A stretch of 64,000 nt of DNA from Ophioderma brevispina (GCA_023653785.1 JAMKCH010057902.1:330517-394516), one strand, 5' to 3'; positions 48,763-60,000 are shown, counted from the stretch's first letter. Notes: a model not told the origin generated them from the sequence alone. Numbers and translations are program-made.

Positions 48763-49328
48763 AGGTGCAACAAGAGATCTCAAGCCATCCATATTTTCTG
48801 TCATTATAGTGATTAGACATTTAATAGGTTTCCTACCTTGTATTTGGCTACAGAAATGTCATCAAAGTGAAAACAAAAGGCAATTTTTTATGCTATTATT
48901 TCATTATAAAACAATCAGAATTATTGTGAAAGAAATAATTCTCAGCTTAATCCTTTCAGGGGGTATTTTTGATAGAAAATTTTACATTGGGCAAAATCAT
49001 GACTTTCATTATTCCCTAAAAAATGTGAAAAATATGATTTTTGCACTGGTGTAAAGCTTTCTATCAAAAATTCCCATCTGAAAGGATAAAGCTAAGAACT
49101 GTTTCTTTGGTACAAAAATTACAAAACTTCTAATTTCCTATAGGAGCAAATAGGAAATTCAGCCTATGTTTTCTTTTGAAATATAAGCATATACAAATCA
49201 TCTTTCATTTGACGTTATTTCTGTAGCCAAATAAAGGTAGGAAATCTATTGAGGGTCTGACCTATATGAAATCACTACATATCACTGAAAATATGAATGA
49301 CTATGACTTGAAATCTCTCTTTGCACCT
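48763..49328. mobile_element. TTAA-flanked, near fully palindromic element, 566 bp
   Basis: TTAA lies at 48759-48762 and 49329-49332. The ends (AGGTGCAACAAGAGATCTCA and inverse of AGGTGCAAAGAGAGATTTCA) pair. Pairing continues inward: TTTCCTACCTT..TTTGGCTACAGAAAT with ATTTCTGTAGCCAAATAAAGGTAGGAAA, and CTTAATCCTTTCAG..TTTTTGATAGAAA with TTTCTATCAAAAA..CTGAAAGGATAAAG. The centre is near 49010. The last 44 bp provide the end of the putative minus-strand exon. Confidence 0.85.
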
Positions 49329-49732
49329 TTAAGTCCTTAAGGTGAAACTGTTGGCAAGTCGTTGGTTTGCCATAACCTGGCTGCAACGGCTGACCCATGA
49401 CAGCGCCTACGTAATCGGAATAGGCATTGGATTCTCCATTTCCCTTTGGTGGTGGGACATTCTTTTGACGTGGTGCATAGTATGTAGGTGCTTCAGGGAC
49501 TACCCCTGGTTGTTCCAGATCCTCATATCCCAGCTGACCATGCCCAGGAGGTGGCGGCATTGGTTGTTTTACGGTGACTGGCTCATGTGGTTGTGCTGCC
49601 TCACCCTTTTCAACACATGCATCAGGACTGACTGCACCTTACGCTGTCCATCTTGCAACATGATTATCCCAAGCAACGATGACAATGAGGATGACAGCAA
49701 TCACAGAACAATGATGATGTATAAGGTTGTAC
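49282..49732 (-). pseudogene. Putative transmembrane and Pro/Tyr-rich tail exon of a membrane protein (frame-broken)
   Basis: Read on the minus strand from an acceptor (TACTAAT branch-like motif, then GATACAG, with AG at 49734-49733). The first residues, TTLYIIIV, continue one frame over as VIAVILIVIVAW, together a single transmembrane helix of about 20 residues broken by a one-base shift. A TAA at 49641-49639 interrupts the next segment. An open stretch (49638-49282) then encodes a cytoplasmic-type tail rich in Pro, Gly, Gln and Tyr (PMPPPPGHGQLGYEDL, APTYYAPRQKNVPPPKG). The final 14-15 residues and stop lie inside the palindromic TTAA element. It begins in the phase in which 53592 ends, suggesting one gene. 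Function unknown. Composition and splice context argue for a real exon; the lesions suggest a pseudogene or sequence errors. Confidence 0.45.
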
Positions 49733-49740
49733 CTGTATCA

Positions 49741-50600
49741 GATCAATATTAGTAATCAAATGAAATTGCTTTATGTCAGCTCTACTTGGGCATATATTCA
49801 CCTTTGAACTAACCCCAACATTTCATGTTATTCGCTAATGTGTGGATAACCACCTGTAGTGTGGTATGCACAGTGCACCCCTATACACAGCAATGGAGAA
49901 TCCCAAGCTTCAGTCCGAATTCCTGCTGCTGGTTGACACTTAGCCTGACCTTTAGTGTGAAGTGAGTTAGAGAAAATTATAGGGTCCTTTAACTCAAACA
50001 GTTGATCTGTCAGCCCTCTTGCATTTATTTTACCCAATGTACATAAACTAATAATCTAGAAGCCAAAAATATGTCAATGAACAGTGATATATTTACTGAA
50101 AAATAGCAGGAATGGCCGCCATCTTAGAAATTGGCCGCCTATGTATTACGTCAGCCAAATATAACAAGTCATCTTCACATTGTAGATCCCTCATGAATAA
50201 TAATGTGATAACGGTTTTACTTTTTACATTAAACATCTGAGTTATCATGCAGAAAGAAACAATAATTCCCTTGAAACATATGGACTTAAACGGGACATTT
50301 TGGGTTAATGCAAATTATCCATTTTTTCCACGCTTCCATTTGTTTCCTAGTTTTAATATGTTGTTGGGAAGGATCTTCGGAGGTAATGCAGCAAAAAGAG
50401 TTCTGTTGCAATTTTTTCCAGGTAAACTGCAGCTTGACTGGACATAAGGATGATGCAAGAAAGTCAAATGACCAGGAATTTTCCTCAAGCACAATTAACG
50501 CTGCTGTGCAGCAGAAGTTCAATTACATAGTAGGTCTCTGTCAAATGTAATATAGTTTGGGATTTTATTAGAACTTGAATACAACTATAATTTCGCGTTC
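49741..50600. other. Unassigned sequence, probably intronic to the putative minus-strand gene
   Basis: No exon was recognised on either strand. Confidence 0.4.
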
Positions 50601-51460
50601 TCGGCTTTCGCACTTTGACCTTGGGCATAATGACCTTTGGCCTCATCAACATATGAGGGAGCCCTTGTGCACCTATAACACACAGTTTGGCTCCAATTGA
50701 ACCTCAACTTTTCAATTGAGGTCATTTTAAATTTTAGCCTATTTTTCAACTTGACCTCCCTTGACCTTGGGGTACCTTGACACATGACCTTGACACAACC
50801 TTTGACCTTGACACCTGACCTTGACCTTGACCTTTGACCTTGACGGGCATGGCCTTTGACCTTGACACATGACCTTTGACCTTGACACATTACCTTTGAC
50901 CTTGACACACGGACCTTGGCCTTGACACATGACCTTTGGCCTTGACACATGACCTTTGGCCTTGGCACGTGACCTTTGCTTGGCACATGGACCTTTGGCC
51001 TTGGCACATGACCTTTGACCTTGGCATATGACCTTTGACCTGCAAACATACCTTGACACAGACCATTTGACCTCATAATGGATGGCTCGCCTTGGTGCAC
51101 CTATAACACAAAGTTTGGTTCCAATTGAACCTCACTATTTCAATTAGGTTAATTTAAAATTTAAGCCTTTTTTCAACTTGACCTCACTTGACATTTGACC
51201 TTGACACATGACATTGACCTTGACACATGACCTTTGACCTTGACACATGACCTTTGACCTTGACCATGACCTTTGACCTTGCACACATACCGTTGACCTT
51301 GACACATGACCTTTGACTTGACACTGACCTTTGACTTGACACATAACCTTTGAGGCATGTGACACATTCCTTGACCTCCCTGGTGCACCTATGACACAAG
51401 TTTGGTTCCATTGGAGCTCAGTTTTTTAATTTATATCAAGTTTACTTTTTAGCTGGCGGC
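50600..51460 (+). repeat. Minisatellite array with TGACCTTTGACC-type units of about 20 bp in a higher-order repeat
   Basis: The base unit is close to TTGACACATGACCTTTGACC (20 bp). It occupies about 50755-51070 and 51175-51365. Each block is preceded by a non-repetitive leader (GTGCACCTATAACACA, AGTTTGG.TCCAATTGAACCTCA, TTTTCAACTTGACCTC). The leaders start near 50665, 51085 and 51380, so the higher-order period is roughly 300-420 bp. I count seven exact TGACCTTTGACCT matches. Long minus-strand open frames here simply read the repeat. Confidence 0.9.
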
Positions 51461-51469
51461 TCACAATTA

Positions 51470-53580
51470 ATGTACAGGTGCACCGAAAAGGAAGTACTTG
51501 AGTTACAGATCAACATTTTGAGGTGCTTATTCAGGAATGGGCATCAAATAAGTTGAATATGTAAACCTCACCGCCTGCAAGTTTAATGAGTGAACAAGCA
51601 TGGGTAGCACACCTGTATGCGAGTACCTACATGTAAAATCGATTACTTAGTTCCTAGGATGGCACTTTGGGCAACCTATCGCTGCATAGCCCGAAGCAAA
51701 CTTCTTCGTAACATTACAATGAGAGCGCCGCTCATTACCTCTCTTACTGAATGGTGGGGGTTTTGGGTGGGGGAACACTTCATATTTGTGATAGCATCTT
51801 GGGGAGCTTCGGAAATTCTGCAATGTTGTTCATGACGTTCGAGACTTCTAGACCCAGGTGGTCAACTGATAAGCGTAAAAAAAACAATGATATGGGAACT
51901 ATCCGTGATGGCTCCAAAGCTATTGGCAGGCTGAACCAATATTCAAACTCCGACTTTTCTGTTTGGTGAATGTTGTGTTGTTTGTGTTGGTAAAGTTGCA
52001 ACTGAGTAAATCCCGAAATTGGGGGTTGAAAAAGTACTCCTAAATAATCGTATATTATGCGCGAAATAATATGAATAGTGATATGTACTATTTGTGTCGG
52101 TGTCACTTGGTCCAATTCCTGACCACACTGTCTCATCTATGCAGGGTGACATGAAATGTTTACTATACTGACATTCAAATATGCAATTCTTGCTTTTTCC
52201 AGCATGGAACCAATCTGAATTGGGAACCGCATTGAGTATTGATTGCTGTCATATTATATGTGCAGAACCGTGTCTTGACTAAGAAGGGTCATTTGCGGCA
52301 CGGTCAAGCATGGTTTGCATGACACTTACACTTACGCACTGACTTCTGCCTCGCGTTGTGTGTATACTCAATGATCCTAGTATATAGGATATCGTATACT
52401 GGCAACGCTGTTCATTTACACTTAGTCAGTCAGCCGTGGGCTCGATCGGTGCTCGCTCGATAGCTTGAAGTCTTATGGTTATTTGCATATTAGGAATTTA
52501 CTACACATCGCGAATTGCCGTTCTTGTGACTAGCGTCGGCGACTAAATCTTTTTACAGCTTCAATAGAGGTTTGTTTGTGGGCACATATGCACTTAGTAC
52601 CATTGGTTAGTGGTTCAATCCTTGCTCGTGCACCCGTTCTGAATTATTATATGCCATGTTTTGTGTTGTGATCAATGTGATAAGTGGCTCAAATTAGCGT
52701 GAGGCCAGTTGGACTTGCATGCCATCTTCTAATGTCACACTAAGCAGCTATTAAAAACAAACTACCACTACTGCACCTCACCTTCAAGAATTGAGCCCTC
52801 CCGTGCCACAGTACTGTAGGAGAAAAAAAATACCCAGTTTTTTTTTGTTTACCACTGTGCCATTCAGATTTTCTACTCAAGATCTAAACATTATTGAAAA
52901 CTAATTTTTGTTTTCTTTTCAATAAAGTATACTTCACAATATACTATTGATTCGGAATCAAAAGAGATCATCCCTCTCCCCCATTTTTTGAATTTCAGAC
53001 AATGTCTATTGACAACTTGTCCAAAACTTAATTCAAATGATGACAATTTGTGCTCCACACGAACCATTGATATAAGTGTTATCAGCATTCTGATTGTTGT
53101 AATGCACAAATATATACTGAATAGTTCCCCATCCCTAAAAAAAATTATAGCCCTTTTGATATGGATCAAAGCACTGCTAAAGAAGATACTTTCAGAATGT
53201 CCAGTCCAAAGGCCAGAAGCTTTGTGGTTTCTCAAGGTCTCAGCATCCCAGGACGTTTGCTAACAACAGTGCCCCAAAGCATTCTATCAACATTAGCATC
53301 AAACAGAGTGCAGTTCTGTTATCAGACTAGGATAAGGTGGTACCCTCATCAGCCTATATCCTACTAAACCCTGCTGCTCAAAATCAGCTCCTCAAATAAG
53401 CCTCAGTCAAGGATGTAATAACTGGCAGTTCTGAGGTTTCAATGCAGTAAAAAAAAAAAAAAAAACTTTATGTTTTTATGAGGCTCTATGGATCAACAAT
53501 GCATTAATCAGCTGTTAATGATTATATATTTCATACAACATATATAACATGGTTACAGTCAACTACACACAAAGATAATA
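51470..53580. other. Unassigned sequence, probably intronic
   Basis: No exon or element is recognised with confidence. A poly(A) tract lies near 53451-53465. An open frame at 53161-53367 (68 codons) has a normal ATG but no recognisable domain. Confidence 0.4.
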
Positions 53581-53591
53581 CTTCAGCTTAC

Positions 53592-53833
53592 CTGCTTCAG
53601 TTGTAGGGGTCTCAATAGTTGGGGATGGATGCCCTGACAGTGAACCCAGTCAATGACTGGAAGCACATCTACACTTCACATCTCCAGATCATTGGTGTCA
53701 TGTATAAATGTTTACCAAGCATCACTTGTGCTATCCAAGTATACACAGGAGTATTCCACATTGGTATGACTGATTGTCAATGGGAAGTTCATGGTTACAG
53801 GGCTTGATAGGCCTGTCACATTCAGTTGCTCAT
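53592..53833 (-). pseudogene. GAIN/GPS-like (adhesion-receptor type) membrane-proximal fragment
   Basis: Minus strand. An acceptor TTTTTTCAACAG precedes 53833. Translation gives NVTGLSSPVTMNFPL, then SCVYLDSTSDAW, resembling the Cys-Trp strand before a GPS autoproteolysis site. Further on, DVKCRCASSH matches the GPS C-x-C...H pattern, and one frame over comes LTGFTV, as in the HLTxF motif. A Ser/Pro/Thr linker (HPSPTIETPTTEAG) ends at a donor GCAG|GTAAGC (last base 53592, phase 1). Either a short intron (donor TTG|GTAAAC after 53716) or lesions separate the two cysteine parts. The break at CATTGAC looks like a lost T in a homopolymer. The GPS is found in adhesion GPCRs, polycystin-1 and sea urchin REJ proteins; which applies here is open. 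No full seven-helix region is seen downstream, only one helix at 49.7 kb. Confidence 0.5.
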
Positions 53834-53944
53834 CTGTTGAAAAAATGTCAAATCAGATAACTAAGCAGTTGGAGAATAATTACTGCAGTGCTGCAAAGGT
53901 ATTTAGGATCTTGCCAACTAACTGCATGTATATTGTTGATTTAA

Positions 53945-54173
53945 AGGTCCCAGGAATGAGATGATAAACCTACTCCAAATCTTTGTGGGACATTCCATTA
54001 CAATAAATAGGGCCAGAAAAAGAATACACTACCAGTGACATCATTTGTGAATGAATAGATTCACACCAGTCACCTGGAATTTTCTATTATTCTCTGATAA
54101 ATCAATGGTACCACAAATGATGCCATCACCAACCCAAATACTGAATGCTTTCTACTTGCATTTCATGGGACCT
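53945..54173. mobile_element. TTAA-flanked non-autonomous DNA transposon, 229 bp
   Basis: TTAA lies at 53941-53944 and 54174-54177. The termini are AGGTCCCAGGAATGAGATG and the inverse of AGGTCCCATGAAATGCAAG. It is non-coding and sits about 110 bp upstream (in minus-strand sense) of the GAIN/GPS-like exon. Confidence 0.8.
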
Positions 54174-54179
54174 TTAAGC

Positions 54180-55120
54180 ATGTCAGTAAGCTGTAAGTTC
54201 CTTGAATGTTATTAACTGCATGCATGCGCATCAGAAAGGCAATGGTACACAATATTGGTAGGCTGCCGATAACTTTTTTTCACAAATGGCTGAACACATG
54301 CAGTGATTGAAAGTATGTTTCCCCTTCAAAGTGAACAGGAAATAGGGAATAAGAATATCATATATGTAACTAGAAGAGATAACAAGCTTCCTCAAACCAG
54401 GAATCCTGCCCCAACATCGTGATCAGAAATTGGGTAACTTAAGCCAAATTGTCAGACTTTACCCAAAAATACAGCCTTCATTGAACACGTGTTGCATGTG
54501 AATGCCACAAAGGTCACATGAGGTCACCGAGGTCACCAACACATAGGACACTATCCAAGGACCATTGTATCCAAGTGTCATGAAAATTGATTGACATGTA
54601 GATACAAGTGATTTGATAATTCTGACCATTATTGGGCCATGACCTCTAGATGACCTTTGACCCCACTCTTGAGAGGGGTAACTTGTATGGCACTACCCAA
54701 GGATCGTTACATGCAAGTGCAATGAAAGTGTGCACGTATGTGGAAGCAGTGGGCAATTTGGGGTTTAACATTTTTACCAGAGACAAATAGGCATACACAC
54801 ATTACCAAAGCAATCCCTGTGCTCTCTTGCAGACGACACAAAGAAGACCTAGTTTTACCCATTTACCCCCTACATGACCTTTTACTTCAATTCCCACCAG
54901 ATCACAACACATTTTTTTTGTATTTCAAAGAAAAGCCATTGCTAACATAGCTTAATTCTAAAGTTTCACTTGAATTTACCATTTTAATGTGAGCAGTAAT
55001 TGCATGTATTACAACAGTCCACGGAATATTGTGCAAATAAATTAAGGTAGGGGACGGGTTAAGTTAAAAAGATTAAACTTGTAATCTCAACACAAAAACT
55101 GGACATACCTCAAATTTTCA
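54180..55120. other. Unassigned sequence with GGTCA-rich patches
   Basis: No gene is visible. The 54510-54760 stretch contains AAAGGTCAC, GAGGTCACC, GATGACCTTTGACCCC and two related AC.A(C/T)CCAAGGA(C/T)C(A/G)TT segments, similar in style to the TGACC-rich repeats elsewhere. Confidence 0.45.
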
Positions 55121-55121
55121 G

Positions 55122-55656
55122 TTGAAACTCCAACCTTCCTCAGGAGAATGGCAACTAGATCAGAGGTCACTGACCTTTCGGACACTTGACCTCAAAATCG
55201 AAAAGGGTATTATTAATAACCCTGAATATCGCCATCTGTACCCCACCACTGAAACACCACCAAAGTTCTGTGGGCTGCCGAAAGTGCACAAACAGAACAT
55301 TCCACTGAGACCTATTGTCAGTAGTGTGGGCTCTATCACTTACAACTGTGCCAAATTACTTGCAGATATTTTATCACCATTAGTTGGCAACTCAATACAT
55401 CACGTCGCTAATTCGCAAGATTTTGCCAACAAAATACAGACTGAAAGGGTAGACGATGATGAAGAGTTACGATCTTATGATATAACAGCTCTCTTCACCT
55501 CAGTCCCAGTGGTCAAGGCTCTGAAAATTATCAAAGCTCGCTTGGAACAGGATTCGACTCTTGGTGAAAGGACTTGCCTGTCGGCAGAACAGATAATAAG
55601 ACTTCTTGAAGTGTGTCTCAAGAGTACATATTTTGTATACAATGGAGGGGTCATAG
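55122..55656 (+). pseudogene. Penelope-like element reverse transcriptase fragment, truncated
   Basis: An open frame with no proper start encodes the N-terminal half of a Penelope-type reverse transcriptase: [20 protein letters not shown], then [30 protein letters not shown], then the palm motif A region [13 protein letters not shown] with its catalytic Asp. It reaches YFVYNGG and then loses similarity, where the family continues into the HG..MGSP motif and later YADD. The GIY-YIG endonuclease expected at the C-terminus is absent. This is a 5'- and 3'-truncated, inactive copy. The sequence changes abruptly into the leader of the following ORF1-type gene. Confidence 0.85.
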
Positions 55657-55780
55657 GTCACTTCTCATGTTCAGTCGTGTTTATGTGATCCTCTGGTCTT
55701 ATTTTAAACTTTTAACCTTCAACTTCAACTTTTGAGCTTCCTGTGTGGTATATTGCTTTCCTATAACATTCTGGAAAGCA

Positions 55781-56749
55781 ATGACAACAAAACCAGAGTC
55801 AAAACTTAGCCTGAAGAAACGTAAGAACTCAACAAAAATCATGGAAACTCCACCGTCGGAATTTGTCAGAGATGGCGATGCACAAACTATGGACAAACAG
55901 GCGAGTAGAGCAACACCAACGCCAGGAACCAGTACCGAAGCTTGTACTCAATTACAGAAACAACTTAAAGGTCTGCTAATGTCCGATCAAAGCTTAGCAG
56001 AGGCAGTAGCCGGTTGCATTGCGCAATCAATTTTATCTTCACCTCAACTTTTTGCACAAATTTCGACTACACTCTGTGCTGATGAAAGGATGATGTCTAC
56101 CATATGTGCAAAACTTAAAAATGATGATGAAATGAAATCATCAATTGCCACTCAGATTGGGGATTCAGTCAAGCAGGAAGTATACCAAGCCCTATCAATG
56201 GACACGGAACGGGTATCAGCGAAAGCAAATGACCTAGAATGTACTGTGGAACATATGAACCAAACAATAGCATAATTGGAAACTAAACTGGATGATCAGG
56301 AACAATACACCCGAAGGAATTGCTTGCTGATCCATGGATTGGATGAACAGAATAGCGAACATACCGATGAACTGGTTGTGGAAACAATCAATAGCAAGCT
56401 AAATATATCAATAACCAAGGAAGATATTGATAGGAGTCATAGGCTTGGACAGAAAAAGAAAAGCGAATTTTCTACCAATGGGAGTACTCGCCCGCGCCCT
56501 CGCCCAATTATCATAAAATTTGCAAGATATGCCATACGCAATGAAGTGTTTAGAGTGAAGCGCCGCCTAAAATCATCTGGACTTGTTATTTCAGAAAATC
56601 TTACTGTAAGGAGAATGAATTTGTTAAAGTTTGTCGTCGCACACAAATCTGTAAAGTCAGCGTGGAGCATTGACGGCACCATTTATTGCCTTACAAGTTC
56701 AAACCAGAAATTGGTCATCAAATCAACTCATGATCTGAACAACCTGTAA
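55781..56749 (+). pseudogene. Retrotransposon ORF1-type nucleic-acid-binding protein, split by one in-frame stop
   Basis: ATG at 55781 (MTTKPESKLSLKKRK, basic). A helical, coiled-coil-prone region follows, ending VEHMNQTIA. A TAA sits at 56273-56275, and the same frame continues without a shift as LETKLDDQEQYTRRNCLLIHGL, on to DIDRSHRLG, RPIIIKFARY..R.EVFR.KR and ISENLT, ending with TAA/TAG-type termination at 56747-56749. This order (coiled coil, then RRM-like and C-terminal domains with the 'EQY.RRN..LIHG' start) matches ORF1 proteins of L1/Tx1/CR1-type non-LTR elements, which bind element RNA. About 322 codons remain otherwise intact, so the stop is probably recent. No endonuclease/RT ORF2 was recognised downstream. 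Confidence 0.8.
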
Positions 56750-58250
56750 GTCACCCTGTTTTGACTTTAAACTCTATTCATAGTTCTAATAATAGAGCTG
56801 CTAGTGACATTTGACATTACCGTTATAAAATAATGCGTATTTACTTTTGCGAATGTGTGCTATTAGTATGAAATCCCTTGTTACAATTTAAGTGGCATTT
56901 CCTTACCAATTCCATATCATAAATTGTCTTGTAGTTGTCCTGTAAAATTATTTCCATATTATATATTAGTTGCTGATTATGCCTCATTTTCACAGATGTA
57001 TGTATTTGGTTGACTAGGACACGGACAAATGTTAGTTGCCTCAATATGTCTTGTATTTAATTGGTGTTCTTGTGCTTACTTTGGCTATGTTTATTCAAAT
57101 TTTTCTCACCTGCCCTTGTTTAATTATGTTCTTTTCTGCATTAATAATATCGCGGTTCCGGTCCTTACTCAACCAATTAATTTAACACTGTTGTATTGCA
57201 TTTGTGGTGCTCTATTAATGATCCTGTCGATTCCATTATCAATATATTTATGCATGTCAAATGCATCATTATGTATTGGTTGTACGAGCCTAATATTACA
57301 TCAGTGCTGCTTTAATATGTCAATTTAAAAATCCCATATATATCGGTTTGCTAATTTAAACCCCATCCTCCTCAGCGGTGACTCTAACATCTTCTCCACA
57401 GGCTGTGTGTTTGGTTGTTCGTTGGAGATGTACCGCTATCTTCCGTAGATAGCCCAATTTGCAGTGTTTGATTTGCAATGAGCATCCCGGGCCGGGAATT
57501 TCACCATACTTGGTAGCGTACTTGTCATAATTTATATTTTGTTTATTAGTATGTACTTATTAGAATGTTGCGTACACTTTTATATAATCCACTTACGTAC
57601 ATTTAAGCTGAACGATTTTAAACACAGTGGAGAGTATTTTTCCATATAGGTCATGAGCCTTAACGAAACCTGCACCCCCCCGGGGATTTTTGGGACCCCA
57701 CTTATTTTGGAAAACCTTATACATATGCTATCAAAAAATCCGGTTTTGTCTGCAAAATCCCCATCACCTGGGTGTAAAGGAGTGAGGGCTTTTTTCAAAA
57801 ATGGCGGCCAATATTACTTAATGCCCACTTTTGACAGATATCTTAATTTTTATCCAAAATTCATGCACTAGGTGATACTTAGTCACACCAAAACATACCA
57901 AAGAATAGTTGAACACTGTTGGCATGCTTAACTGCCTCTAGAGCGTCATATTTCAAAAAATGGCCACCAAAACAACAAACACGTGTATTTACCACTTAAT
58001 GCCTCTTTAAAGGCAAAATGACAGTGTCACCTAATTATTTACTTTGTAATGCACCTGTGGATAGTTTGAGGGTAAAGTAAACACTTAAAAATGAAGAGTT
58101 AGCCTTTTCAAGGTATATATGAGGGCGCTTTATGTAAAAATGGGCAATATTACTATACACTAGACCACACCAAACTCCTTAATTCACTGATCACCTTGAA
58201 AAAGCATAACATGGTTTCTGAGTCTTGACGGATGGTTATTAAGTGAGCGC
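56750..58250. other. No recognisable gene after the ORF1-type protein
   Basis: AT-rich sequence. A 99-codon hydrophobic open frame (57029-57328) is explained by T-rich composition. The 57600-58000 part contains two ATGGC(G/C)(G/A)CCA motifs common in interspersed repeats, but no termini are visible. Confidence 0.4.
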
Positions 58251-58259
58251 AAGCTTTAC

Positions 58260-58690
58260 TACGCCTTGTGCGAGGAGCCTCGGCAGGAGTTACGCGTCGC
58301 GACCAACCAAACGCATTCCACCATAGTTGGTGTTGTTAAGAAATTAATAAATTACTTCAACACAACAGTGCTTGGTTGTGGTCTATGGCTCAGGGATGGA
58401 AGCCCCAGGGGAGCGTGCTCATGCCTTCTGTTCGGCATTTTGCGGGCGACCGGCGCCGAGGCCTGAGGGATTGCGCGCGTGCGGGAGCCTGTCGTTTTGT
58501 TTGGAAAGACAATCTTGGAATTGGCGCACAGGATACCAGACATTGTCTTTGAAATTTTCAGAGGAGCATTAAAAAGTTCCTTATTGGCTACTGAGCGAGC
58601 TGCAGAAGAGCTTTTTAAAAGCTCCCCAAATTCTGGCATAGGATGCATAGCAGCAGGACGGCAACTGAGTGGGCCAGAGCGTTAAAGCTC
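58260..58690. other. GC-richer segment with overlapping open frames on both strands
   Basis: Base composition rises well above the surroundings (CGGCGCCGAGG, GCGCGCGTGCGGG). Open frames of 66-98 codons exist in three frames (58372-58572 +, 58479-58685 +, 58648-58352 -). None has a domain I recognise. It could be a fragment of an unidentified mobile element or an exon. I see no splice signals that decide. Confidence 0.35.
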
Positions 58691-58699
58691 ATGAATTTT

Positions 58700-60000
58700 C
58701 AATTCAGGTGTAGAAATAAGCATTGTTTAATTACTGCAATCAAGTTTTTAGGACAAGTAAGTGTACATAATTAGACTGTCAGTCACGATTTAATCAAATT
58801 ACCATGAGTACAGATGTATCATCAAGTGTATCAATTTTCAAAGAATTATTAACCAGGCCTTGAAAATCGAACACGAGCGGAAGGTTTTTTTTTTTTTTTC
58901 ATTTTGAAGGGATCTCTATGTCTAGACTAGGGAGAGTAAACTGGGCATGCACGAACAGTCACACTATCAGTAACAAATGTAGAACCGTCGGCAAAAACAG
59001 TCAGTCAGATTTAGTCAGAATTATCTTAAAACTAATTGGGAAGTTAAGCTCATCATTCATTAATAAGGCGATTCCCGATGCTTGATAACGTATCAATCAA
59101 GGGTGTCATTGTCAAGTATGTCTTACTGGTAATGGGCGAAACCTTTACCAGGCCCCCCTTTCATTTCTTGAACATGTTTCGTGCTAGTGTACCGAACAAT
59201 TTGACAACAAAGGTTGAGTAGCACGTTTACGTTTCTTTCTTCATGTCGAAAATATTATTAATTATATTCCGTAATGTTGGTAAAGACCCCCAACTTCGTC
59301 GGAGCGCCGCGCCATCGTAGCTATCAAAACTCGGCTCAAGGCTCAGTCAAAACAAAAACCACGGCGATGCGAAGGCTTTAATTTACGACGTGTTACTTCA
59401 TGCATTATTTCAATGAGTCCGTGTGTTCATTTTTCGTACACAATCCATGCGGTATTTCCATTGGAGTTCCGATTAATACATTTGTGGATTAATACTGCAG
59501 ATTTTTGCTCTCGGCACCGATTAAACAGCCGTTCACACTTATTGAAAAATTGCGTGTAACTGGTAAGCATAGTGTTCTGTGAACATTTATCATAAATTAT
59601 TGCCAAATGAAGTATTTTGCTGGGTTGCCGGCTCAAATACGAAAGTAGAAAACTCGCAGCCGGTTCTTTTAACAAGATGCGCGATAACGCTCGGCCTCAA
59701 AGCATTTTAGATGCGCGCGATCGCGCCTCAAAAGACAAGGTCTGGGATTACAGATGTCAAAGGGGATTAAAAGAGGCATTAATGGGCTCCCATATTGTGA
59801 GGAGATCCATCAGCGCGCAAGTCCATCGAGGGCACAGGTGTATGCTTTCCGTATGCAACCAGCGCAGTGCCAGGCGTTTAGCCTTTGAGTGCCTGGTCTG
59901 GAACTCCCCTGAAGCACTGTGATAGTCATGTTAACTTAGGAGTCACCTTAGACTGCACTCGATTATTATAAGCACCACATTCGGACAGCAGTGCGTAGCT
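58700..60000. other. Unassigned sequence
   Basis: No gene recognised. A T run lies at about 58887-58900. An open frame at 59617-59922 overlaps a GC-richer patch (GATGCGCGCGATCGCGCC) of unknown origin. Confidence 0.4.

Noticed and set aside
49342..49752. 136-codon plus-strand open frame
   Set aside because: It is the antisense shadow of the minus-strand exon, whose composition (transmembrane helix, then Pro/Tyr-rich tail) and splice signals are more convincing.
49987..49993. CCTTTAA as the right end of another TTAA element
   Set aside because: No left partner with matching inverted terminus could be found within a plausible distance.
50585..51411. Minus-strand frames with repeated VKGHVSRSKVMCQGQ-like residues
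   Set aside because: The frames persist because the 20-bp minisatellite has few stops on that strand; several overlapping frames show the same pattern.
57029..57328. Hydrophobic 99-codon frame, possible membrane protein
   Set aside because: Hydrophobicity follows from T-rich DNA; there is no start context, splice signal or similarity.
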